Positions 1 to 10,200 of a DNA stretch of 64,000 nucleotides are shown here, one piece after another. Numbering within the stretch: the stretch's first letter is position 1; every line of letters begins with the position of its first letter. The stretch is from Mesodorylaimus sp. YZB2_4 (Eukaryota; Nematoda; Enoplea; Dorylaimida; Dorylaimidae). The position numbers and the translations under genes are program-made. The stretch covers positions 1-64,000 of the forward strand of contig JASANH010000686.1 in assembly GCA_030248295.1 (NCBI GenBank), read 5' to 3'. Below the pieces are notes generated by a model. It did no database searches, was not told the origin of the DNA, and saw only the letters and a list, made by a program, of their open reading frames with translations.

Positions 1-53
1 CTATCACATCAGACACTATCGAGCATAAACCGAGAACACGAATCGAGTGTAAA

Positions 54-1543
54 ATGGCATTCGAGTCCAAGTCTTACCAGAATATGCCTCTCACACAGCA
101 GCAAGCAGCACTGTGGGGCACCACCAATGTTCTCCACGTGGAATTCAAATACTGCTGCTACGAACATTGCAGCTCCGCCACCGATTTGTTTATCGAACAA
201 GGACACATTGCAACCGTAGACGGCACCACCGTCTCTTCCGACCTTGGCGATGTAGGAGGCTGCCACCCAAGCTCTGGACAATGCACCATGACCGATGGCA
301 CTGTTATGTGGGAGCATACTGCACTCCGCCATGCCAATTTTAGTACGCCGACACACATAATGCGACCATCGCAGGGCCATGCGTGATCATTGACAGTGCC
401 TAGATTTCTCTCAGTAACGCGCCAAACATCCATCTGCAACCTGGCCCGCGCATTCCTAACAGCTCAAGGTGCAATCATCCGCATTTAGGATACTAGCACG
501 ACATGACACCGTCATGCGCCACCGGAATTATACATACGAAAACCAGAAACTAGCTCCTGGTTGCCAATGAGAGTGACCCAATAAGCCCAAAACTACATTA
601 CCTCGAAACAAAACTGATGGGAATAGAAAACAGCCATTTTCGCACAGTCTGGCTCGAGTTATGCCGAGCAGCTGAACGCCATCTGCATCGAATATGGCAG
701 CTCCTCCGTCTATACCCCATTCTTGGAGCCCGTGCGTTGACTATGCAGAAATCCACCCATGCTACCTTTGCTGGGGACGCGCTAATGATTTGGCAGTGCC
801 GCCAAGTTCAGGCCGCCGAAATCTACTGGAACCAGTCAGTAAACGGCATCTGCTATGAATATTTACCAGTCAATATCGACAACACCACCATGTTTGGCGT
901 CCCTGGGAGCAGAGATTTAGTCTCCCAAGCGCCGCCAGTGTCATGTCTGCACCATGTGACAGGAATCTATCCACGCCCACTACCAAACACCACAATCACA
1001 CGATGGCAAACCAGCACTGGTCCCGTTCATGTAGCCGAGGTTCCCATGTCCGTTGTGTGGCGAGGTGATTGGAAAATCTTCACCTTTGATGCCCTATCCA
1101 TTTTTCACGATAAACTCGCTGACATCATTTCACATGTTGCCCTATTACGTTCCTACGTGTTCACACAGATGATTCTGGAAGACCAGGTACAACGCCTCAT
1201 GAACTACAATGCAGAACACTCATTCGACCCAGCTGCTGTGTACCAGACCCTGAAGGGAACAGGTGCAGCCGTAGCCCATGTAATCCAAGGTCTAGGTTCC
1301 ACCATCGAAAACATCACCACCCACAATGCCAACCTGCTTATTGGTGGAGCAGACAAGCTACTTTCTGGCCCTTTCCGCCATATAATCAACACAATTACCG
1401 TTATATTAGCCATCGCCGCAGTGATCGCCCTAATCTACTATGCCAGACGATACATTAAAAAACGTAGGAGCAAGGAAGGCGAGCCACCGAGTTCACCTCC
1501 AGGGAGACAGGCAAATACAGGCCAGTCGAGTCTCACTCCATAG
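54..1543 (+). pseudogene. Envelope-like glycoprotein ORFs of the retroelement (broken)
   Basis: Two open stretches, 54-386 and 617-1543, are separated by about 230 bases with stops and a frame change. The second (308 codons) has scattered cysteines, N-glycosylation sequons such as NTT and NIT, a helical Gly/Ala-rich segment and then a strong transmembrane segment around residues 258-278 followed by a basic tail (RRYIKKRRS). This topology, ectodomain, membrane anchor and short basic cytosolic tail, is that of a type I viral-type envelope protein. The first stretch is cysteine-rich (YCCYEHC). I recognise no specific family with certainty. A glycoprotein of the kind captured by BEL or errantivirus-like elements is possible. 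A non-envelope membrane protein cannot be excluded. Interruptions mean it is not expressed as one protein. Confidence 0.5.
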
Positions 1544-1769
1544 ACCACCTTGTGGAACCGCGTCTTCCATCGAACCGCCCAACCATCGACCACGCCACCT
1601 GACATAACCAGTACACCTAGTGGCCCGACCAGAGTCGAATTTACAAGCAGCCCATAGCCACTCAAAACAAACGGTTGGAGCAAGCCCGACTTCCCATTAA
1701 CCAGCCGCATCAAGGTGACCGAAGACACAGTTCCACCCGCATATGCACCTCACTGGTTGAAACAGCGGC

Positions 1770-4700
1770 ATGAACACGTTTTTCACGTGGCAGTTGAAGA
1801 AGACACATTTAACCATGACGCCATGGAGTTTCGTCTCAGTAAATGGCATTCCCAATGCACTAGCGCGCTGGGACTCAGGCGCTAGCCACACAGTCATCTC
1901 GGAGACCCTATACCGTACTATGCACACAACAGGTGCAGCCAATGTGTTACATCAGTCTAAACGAGCCCCCGTGGGAGCAGGAGGCTCCACCCTGCCAGTG
2001 TTGGGAGTCACCGTCATAGACTTGACCATCAAAGATCAAATCTTTTTCATTTCCGCATTGGTCGTCCCCAACTTACCATGTCCCTTACTGATCGGAGTGA
2101 ACTTTTTGTTCAGATTCGACAAAATCACATTTTACTGGAAAACTGGTAAGTTGCACTTGGACAACAGACTTTCAGTACCGATCTATGGCGTTACCCGCCC
2201 AACCTCCGAACTGAGCTATGCCCGAGCAGCCATAACGAACACTGTACCACCCAACCATGAGCAAGTGCTGCCAGTTCAGGTTAATCACGCAGAGGGTGAA
2301 ATGGTCCTATTCGAACCGGACATATCCAGTCTCACAGAATCCCTGCTCGTTGCCCGTTGCGTTGCAGTCGTCAGAAACGGCCAGATCCCAATTAGGATCT
2401 GCAATGCCACAAATGCCCCTATCACCATATACGCGAGTATGCGTTTGGGCGCGACAGTGCCCGTTCATACAAATGACTTAATTGCAACCGTACTTCCACA
2501 GGGATCCCAGCAAGAACGGCAGAAGCCTGCCATAAGTTGCAAAGAAACCGAATTCCGTCAATGGTTACAAAAGCTCAACATCCCATCAGCCATTTCAAAA
2601 CAAGAGAAACAGGATCTGATCAGCCGTATCGCGAAATACCCAAGCCTGATAGCATGCCATGACATGGACATTGGGTGCACCAACCTGATCAAGCGCCACA
2701 TCAATACTGGCGATAGCCCCCCATTCCGCAAAGCACCATATCGTGTAGCCCCAGCTATGCGACAAGAAATAGAAAGGCCTTAAAGTGCCTAGAAAGTTGA
2801 AGCCTTTATTGAGAATGGCGTCGTCGAGCCATCTAGCAGCCCGTATGCTGGCCTTGTTCTGTTGGTACGTAAAAAGTCCACATCTGCAAATCCTGCATAC
2901 CGTCTTGTGATGATTACCGATTTTTGAACTGTCAAAGCCAGTATGCGAATTATCCGTTACCACGAATTGACGACTTGATCGACGCCGTCAATGGGGCGAA
3001 ATACTTCACGTCATTAGATCAAACATGACATACCTACAGGTTCCCCTCGATGACGAGTCCAAAGAGAAAGCAGCGTTCGTTACGCACCATGGGTCCTTCC
3101 AACCTACCCGTATGTTTTTTGGCCTTAGTGGAGCACCAGGCACTTTCGCACGCCTCATGTCCCGTGTCCTAGGCAAACTGCAATGGACCTCCTGTTTAGC
3201 GTATTTGGACGATGTCCTCGTTTATGGTCGAACACTCCAAGAACACAATGACCGCCTTGAACAGGTCTTCAAAGCGTTCTCAGACGCTGGGCTTAAATTG
3301 AAACTGTCCAAATGTTGTTTCCTTCAAGACAATATCACCTTTCTTGGACATCACGTCTCGGGAGAAGGCCTTTGTAGCGCCTGACCAAGACAAAGTTCTG
3401 AAAGTCCTGGCTTGCCCCGAACCAAAAAACGTCTGAGAAGTTTTGGCATTCAATGGCCTTCTCTCCTATTACAGGAGATTCATCCCAAATTTCTCGAAGA
3501 AGGCATCCCCTCTCCTGAACCTCGTGAAAAAGGTACCGATTTTACTTGGCTCCCACATGTACACGGCAAATCATTTGAGGAGCTGAAACAGGCTCTTGCG
3601 ACAACACCTATCCTGGCCCATCCCGATTTTACAAAATCTCGGATCCTACAGACTGACGCATCCTTTGAGGGAATAGGCGCAGTCCTGTCTCAAGAGCCTG
3701 AAGATAAAAATGACCACCCAGTAGCCTATTACAGCCGTACATTAACCAAGGCTGAAAGGAACTACGCTGCACGGGAGCTGGAAGCTCTTGCCGTTGTTTC
3801 AGCCTTGAACCATTTTCGGCCATACATTTATGAGCCGCGAGTAACTGTCATAATCGACAACACTGCTCTGAAATCAATTTTTGAAAAGCCCAATCCAAAC
3901 CCATGGATTGTTTGGTGGGGCATCGTTGTGCAGCAACACCAACTGAGCTTCGAATATCGCCCAGGGAAAGAGAATAATGCAGATGCGTTGTCTCGCCCAC
4001 CATTCACCAATGAGCCAACCAACATTGACTCGGAAACCGCAAAGCTGCGTTGGGCAGAAATCCAGCCATTACTGTCACCAGAAGTCGATCGTGTTCAACC
4101 TGAGTCGGTTGAGCAGACCCATATCAGCTTGACACTCATGGTCTCCACACGTTCGCGTGTCCCTAATTCGCCCAACGGAGAAGCCCTTGCCCATGGCCAC
4201 TCGTTAGCCAGCGCGAAAGAACCAAGCGCGCAACCGAATCCTGCTGACGAAATCTACCCGGAAATGCAAGAAATGATCGAGGCGCAAAAAGAAGATCTAT
4301 TTTTAGGACCAATTTACGTTTACTACGCATGCACCCACTATCGTGCACCAGGTGCCCAGCCGAACCCAGCAGTAGTTAAGGCTGCAAGGAATTACATACT
4401 AGAAAATCGCCTTCTGCGTTATAAAATCCCCAACACCGAAGAACAACCCACTGGCCAACTAACACGTATTGCCGTGCCGGCAGAATTGACCACAAAAGTA
4501 CTCCATTTGCATCATGACAGCACATTTGCTGGCCACCCAGGCGTCAAGAGAACACTGGAGCGCATCAAGCAACATTACTATTGGCCAACAATGCGCAAGG
4601 AAGTGACCGACCATGTCAACGCCTGCTTGGCATGTGCGCGACATAAAACGCCGCATCAGTATCTGAAACCACCGCTCCAATCAATCCCACCTCCAACGTT

Positions 4701-5796
4701 ACCTTCGAAAGTCGTAGCAGTAGACATGAAACGCCACCTCCCCATTTCGAAAGGAAGCCGTTACACAATCAGCTTTATTTGCTACCTGACCAAGTACATT
4801 GAGTGCGCTCTCGCACCAGACATTACCACCGAAACCATCGCCCTGGCCTTCATGGAAAACGTCGTTCTACGGCATGGATCACCGTCACGTTTACTGTCCG
4901 ATCGTGGAAAGAACCTGACTGCAGAATTGCTGCAGCGCATTTGCCAATTATGTCGTACAAAAAGAATTTTCAGCACACCCTACCATCCGCAAGGCGATGG
5001 CCTTATTGAACGTTGGCATCGTGTGCTAGGTACCTATCTACGCATGCACACTCTCTGACAGCCAGATTGGGACGAATACATCCCATATGCAACTTTTGCT
5101 CACAATACCACGTATCAGTCGAGCACCAAGTATACGCTATTTGAATTGAACTATGGGAGGAAGCCCCGCACTCCCTGCAACGGTGCAGTCCTGCAGCAAC
5201 CCAACCCATACCGTATTGACCAAAACGACTATGGAGACACCGTTATCAAATTACTGAATGAGATCCGACCATTAGCCTATGCTTATGAAGTCGGAGAAAT
5301 GGTTTTCGTCAGGAACCCAAAGCATGACAAGGAAGGTCAAAAGTACACTCAAGCACCGTGGATTGGCCCCAAAATCATTGACGATATCCGTGAATCCATC
5401 ATCAAAGTCCTTTTCCCACAACAGGCACGATCTGCTGCCCAGTGGATCAATATTCGACGCACAATCCCACATATTGACCAGAAACAAAAATCACCTAACG
5501 TTCCAGCCCGAGCTGATACATCGGACGATGAGGAGTCCATCCCCCAAAATTCGTCTGGTGCTAAATCTAATATAGCAGACTTTGGTAAGCCCTCGACTAG
5601 CCATTCGCAGCATAGCGACAGACTGGCTAATATGCCATACAATTTGCGTCCGCGCTGTCAGCAAGCACAGCGGCCCAGCCCCTTGGGCCCGCAGGCTGAC
5701 ACTGCCCAGGCTAGTCATGAAGACACCCCCAGACAAGAGCGAAAGAGGAACAGAAAGAATAAAAGACGCCAAGGAAAGAATAAAAGAGAGGCATAG
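1770..5796 (+). pseudogene. Retrotransposon pol: protease, RT, RNase H, integrase (broken)
   Basis: The frame 1770-2783 carries a retropepsin-like protease with the active-site motif DSGAS near 1872 and a later LLIGVNFL flap-type segment, then the N-terminal part of a Ty3/gypsy RT (NTGDSPPFRKAPYR). RT continues out of frame at 3025-3384 with the YLDD box near 3200. The frame 3412-5058 holds the thumb, RNase H (QTDASFEGIGAVLSQ and a downstream DNTALK) and integrase: a zinc-binding HHCC region (HLHHDSTFAGHPG to CLACARH) and the catalytic core. After an in-frame TGA the same frame resumes to 5796 with the integrase C-terminus and a Lys/Arg-rich tail. At least three frame breaks plus this stop make the polyprotein non-functional. 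No chromodomain was seen. Confidence 0.88.
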
Positions 5797-5955
5797 GACT
5801 TATTTGTTCTCTTATGAGCATGATTCGTAACTTAGCTCATCGTAATATCTAATCTTTATTTACAAGAGCGTTTATCATGACCTTTTTGCGTTTTATTGCT
5901 TATTTAATTTTTTTTGTGATCGGACTGGGGCGTCCGGTTTTAAAGAAGGGGAGAG

Positions 5956-6218
5956 TGTAGTGATCAGGATGATGTTAGTTTCAGATTTACAGCGCATTGC
6001 TACTTGAATATGGTTGCATTCATTTTTATTTGGCACTAGTACATTTGTTATGTCTAAACATGAATCATGCTATCTTTGCGTGTTCTACGAAACCTATATA
6101 AGCTCGCCTTTTCGTGTCTTTAGTGCGCTTTAGTCTATTCGTGAATTGCGGTAAGCCAATAAAGAGTTGCTTTTAATCGAGTAGAGCCCCCTTTGCAGGA
6201 ATCCACCCAAGCTCTACA
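5956..6218 (+). repeat. 3' LTR of the retrotransposon
   Basis: A 263-bp segment begins TGTAG and ends CTACA, the short inverted ends typical of LTRs. It is preceded directly by a purine-rich tract (AAAGAAGGGGAGAG, about 5942-5955) suited to plus-strand priming. Inside are a TATA-like box (TATATAAG, 6095-6102) and an AATAAA at 6158-6163, in the order expected for U3-R-U5. No 5' partner is in the window, so LTR divergence and age cannot be estimated. Confidence 0.8.
6095..6102 (+). promoter_or_regulatory. TATA-like box in the LTR
   Basis: TATATAAG lies 139 bp into the LTR and 56 bp before the AATAAA signal, the usual spacing of promoter and polyadenylation signal in a short LTR. Confidence 0.55.
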
Positions 6219-6351
6219 GGGTGGTAGGTTATTGGGAGCAGAATTACGCGCCACAAATCCACTATTCATGTCACCCATACCACATTGCCAATAGATTAGC
6301 ACTCAAGGGTGAAGGACACGCATGCACAAGGGACTCTAGATGATACACACT

Positions 6352-6530
6352 TACCGGCCTCGTGGCCTGGTGGGTTAGGCGTCTGCCTCTCACGCCAGGT
6401 GCGCAGTTACGGGCGAGTGTTCGACTCGCGGGCCGGTAAATCATTTCGTGTAAAATGTGTCCCTTCACCCTCGAGTGCGCATAAGCGTTTGGTGATGTGG
6501 TAAAACATGAACATGATGAACATGAACACA
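6352..6530 (+). mobile_element. tRNA-derived SINE, best preserved copy
   Basis: Bases 6352-6438 fold like a tRNA: the 8-base ends TACCGGCC and GGCCGGTA pair perfectly, and a 5-bp T-stem GCGAG/CTCGC closes a loop TGTTCGA containing the pol III B box. An A-box-like TGGTGGGTTAGGC lies upstream and a CTCTCAC anticodon-loop-like string resembles tRNA-Glu. The 87-nt head is followed by an unrelated body with CCCTCGAGTGCGC and a tail of ATGAAC-type repeats. The body recurs in other copies in this window, so this is a SINE rather than a cellular tRNA gene. Confidence 0.75.
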
Positions 6531-7258
6531 CTCGTTTCTAGCTCAAAAATTCCTTTGTTTTAGTCATTTACCAACAATGGCACGCATACACCATCACAAA
6601 ACGAGTAAAGTTCTGTACTGTATCTTCTGTTGTGAGATACTGAACTCAAAACTGATAACTAGACCAAGCCCTGCTGAATCCATGGACTCCCACCGCTTCT
6701 TCATAAAAGCTGGCTTACAAACGGCGATCTAGCAGCGCAATAGCAGAAATACAAAAGATCTGATATACAGCACTGGGCAGCGCGCACACAGCAATAGGCT
6801 CAACGGTGTCCAAAATTCAAACACAGAAAAAATTAACACAGGATTCAAACACGCCGCGGAAAATCCAGTTGTCGAGTCGAAACAATGACACAGGCCGAGA
6901 CAATGTGAAGTTCTCTCGCGATCCTGCGTTGTTTTTTGCTAGCGCATTGATTTTGAGGATTCGCATCGAATACCAGCACGAGATATTGTGCACCGGCGAG
7001 GAAGGATGGTGAAAACATGACTGTACAATCCCTGTCAGCCAAGGCCAATCAGATGATGCCACGCTGAGGATTCGACCAATCAGAGCACGCCACGCCCACA
7101 TCGCGTGCTGTAAAGTGTGATCGCGAGGCAGACTCCTTGTTGCGAGTGTGCAGCCGTCATTCTCTCGCGAACTCTCAACCCAAGCGGTTGTGCGATCTCT
7201 CCAAGCGAAATCAAAGCGTTTTTTGCATCGAAGTGTTGTGGCGGTCAACAAGTCGAGG
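6531..7258. other. Intergenic, upstream of the phosphatase gene
   Basis: About 730 bases between the SINE and the first coding exon of the phosphatase gene. No coding potential is evident and no TATA box stands out. The start codon at 7259 is preceded in frame by an alternative ATG-like start near 7148, so part of this stretch is probably 5' UTR or leader. Confidence 0.5.
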
Positions 7259-10200
7259 ATGGTGAAGAGCAGTCACTCGCTGAGGAAGATCATCCGCAAG
7301 AAGCAGCGAAGGTTCCAATCAACGCGCAAGTCGAAGCGCAAGTTGAAGCACAAGTCGAAGTGCAAGTCGAAGTCGGGCAAATCGAAGCCATCGCGCCGGT
7401 CAACGCGCAAACGCAAGTCGAGGCGACAACGGGAGGAGCCATCGCCGATCTGCCGAGCCCTGCTGCGTCTGTACTCCATCGTCATCATCCTGGTCATGGT
7501 CAACATGTGCACTGGTAAGCCTGTTCACTTTGCGCTCATGGGGCCATGGCTGAGAGGAGGACGGAGAATAGGAACATAAACCTGACGGCAAGTGTAGGAC
7601 AAATGAGTAACGAGTAAAAATATATTTCCGTGCGAAATATATTCGTGCGAAATATATTCGTGCGAGATATATTCGTGCGAAATATATTCGTGCGAGATAT
7701 ATTTGTGCGAGATATATTCGTGCGAGATATATTCGTGCGAAATATATTCGTGCGAGATATATTCGTGCGAATTATATTTGTGCGAGATATATTCGTGCGA
7801 GATATATTCGTGCGAGATATATTCGTGCGAATTATATTTGTGCGAGATATATTCGTGCGAATTATATTTGTGCGAGATATATTCGTGCGAATTATATTCG
7901 TGCGAGATATATTCGTGCGAATTATATTTGTGCGAGATATATTCGTGCGAGATATATTCGTGCGAATTATATTTGTGCGAGATATATTCGTGCAAATTAT
8001 ATTTGTGCGAGATATATTCGTGCGAGATATATTCGTGCGAGATATATTCGTGCGAGATATATTCGTGCGAGATATATTTTCGTCCGGGATATTTCCGTGC
8101 GGAATATATTCGTGCGAGATATATTTTCGTGCGTAATATACTTTCGTCCGGAATATTTCCGCGCGAAATACTTTCGTCCGGAAAATTTCCCAAAAAAAAA
8201 ATTCAAATAAATTCGTGCGACATATATTCGTGCGACATATATTCGTGCGAAATATATTCGTGCGAGATATATTCGTCCGAGATATATTCGTGCGAGATAT
8301 ATTTTCGTGCGTAATATACTTTCGTCCGGAATATTTCCGCGCGAAATATATATTCGAGCTAAATATATTCGTGCGAGATATATTCGTGCGAAATATATTC
8401 GTGCGAAATATATTCGTGCGAAATATATTCGTCCGAGATATATTCGTGCGAGATATATTCGTGCGAGATATATTCGAGCTAAATATATTCGTGCGAGATA
8501 TATTCGTGCGAAATATATTCGTGCGAAATATATTCGTGCGAAATATATTCGTGCGAAATATATTCGTGCGAGATTTATTCGTGCGAGATATATTCGTGCG
8601 GAATATTTCCGAGCGAAATGTTTTCGAGCGAGATATATTTTCGTGCGAAATATATATTCGAGCTAAATATATTCCGTGCGGAGTATATTTTCATGCGAAA
8701 TACAGTACATTCCGTGCTGAATTTTTTTTGTGCGATATTTGTATATCCACCTGCAGTTGTCATGCCCATATACAGCACACCTGGCCAAGATATATGTATC
8801 TTCTGGAGGAAAATCGTGCGTAAATCTTCACAGCAGATGCAACATTCTTAGTGCGGCTGATTCTGCGCGCAACTCTGACTCGTTCTTTCCAGCGTCCGTG
8901 CAATACCTGGATGAATTCGGCGACGAGATGACGCTGGCGTACGAAGGCGGCCGGGTGGTCTACGTGGTCGAAAGAAATGCTGGCGAAACTGCTGTTCTCC
9001 TGGACCCGAACGGCAACCAAGTGGCCAAAACCACGTTGGACAACGACGGAAAGGGCGAACTGGTCTTGGACCTCAAAAACGACACCAAACTCGGCCTGTA
9101 CAAGTACAAGGTCGGCGACGGCAAGGAGAAGTACGCCTTCGAGCTGTTCTACATGATGTGTAAGCCAAGCACTTTTTGTTTCTGGCTTTTCGACTCACGA
9201 TTGATTTTTAGGCGCCTCCAATCGTTGCGGAAACAGGACGTTCTGCATCGTGTCGAAGGATGGACGAAAGTGCGGCCAAATGAACAAAGAGTGGTGCACA
9301 AAACAACACCCAAAGCCCCCAGGCTGGAACAAATTCATGTGCGATGGCTCCGATCCCACGCTCTGCGAGTCGATGGCCAATGGCAACGACAACAAGACGA
9401 ACGCCGAACAAACTGGCGGCTGCGACAGTAAGTTTTACTATGGATTGGTTTTATCCTGGTTCTAATGCTCTTTTTACAGGCAGTCAATCCATCCCGCACA
9501 TCATCTACAACATGCTCGCTCGTCTGTTCAACGCCGCGTTCCGTGTCTTCAAATCGGCGAAAACGTTCTACGTCAGGTGTCCTCCTGGTTCGAAACTGCT
9601 GAACCGCCCAGTCAAGTGCTGGCTGCTCGACTCCGATGGAGCCAAAACCAAGTACAACTTCGAAGACCAAAATTGCGGACAAAACGGCTTCGACTTCGAC
9701 GACGACATGTTCCTGAAAAGCGAAGTCTTCAAGCTGATCTGCAACATCTCCAACAAAGGCACTGACACGACTGCGGCTGAAACTCTTCTCAAGAACAAGC
9801 TCATCTTCTTCGGTACTTTTCTTTTTTCCACACAGTTTCTAGAATTCTGACGTTCCTTTTTCAGGCGGAACCCTCGAGTTCAAGGTCGAGCCGTTGGGGG
9901 ACGGCAAGGCCAGGGTCGAATGTTGGCTGAATCCGAAGCCTGGAAAATGCTTCTACATCAAAGGCGTCGCCATCACGCCCAGTGGGAAGGAAATACTAGT
10001 AAATGTTGGGCCTGGATTTGAGATGCCGATCCTGATCGCCAGTCTCTTTTAGCTCAACGAGGATGGCTCGTTCGTGACGACTGAGAGTGGCAAGCACAAG
10101 GTCAGGTACGTGCTCTGCTACGGCGACTCCCATCTGTTCGATGACATCTGCGAGACATTCGAAGACACGGTCAACGTCGAGATCCCGACTGGCACTGAGG

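Larger units (their letters stand above)
1..6218 (+). mobile_element. Degraded Ty3/gypsy-like LTR retrotransposon, 5' end outside window
   Basis: The stretch reads, in order, an envelope-like ORF, an aspartic protease, reverse transcriptase, RNase H, integrase, a purine-rich tract and a 3' LTR, all on the plus strand. The 5' LTR and any gag lie before base 1 or are lost. Order RT, RNase H, integrase and the RT motif YLDDVLVYG place the pol with Ty3/gypsy elements. The copy is dead: the env-like part has stops and frame changes, RT is broken between about 2780 and 3025 and again near 3380, and an in-frame TGA interrupts the integrase region at 5056-5058. The 2.7 kb pol open frames are otherwise long, so decay looks fairly recent. 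Finding the envelope-like ORF upstream of pol, with no LTR between, is unusual. Confidence 0.85.

Noticed and set aside
6352..6438. Functional tRNA gene
   Set aside because: Acceptor and T stems are good, but the anticodon stem is mismatched and the same body follows related heads elsewhere, as in a SINE.
7620..8720. CRISPR-like array
   Set aside because: Units are contiguous with no unique spacers, and the context is eukaryotic.
7525..8823. Long repetitive ORFs on both strands encoding pentapeptide repeats such as FVRDI or ISHEY
   Set aside because: They are by-products of a 15-bp satellite whose unit length is a multiple of three; the array lies inside an intron with phase-matched exons.
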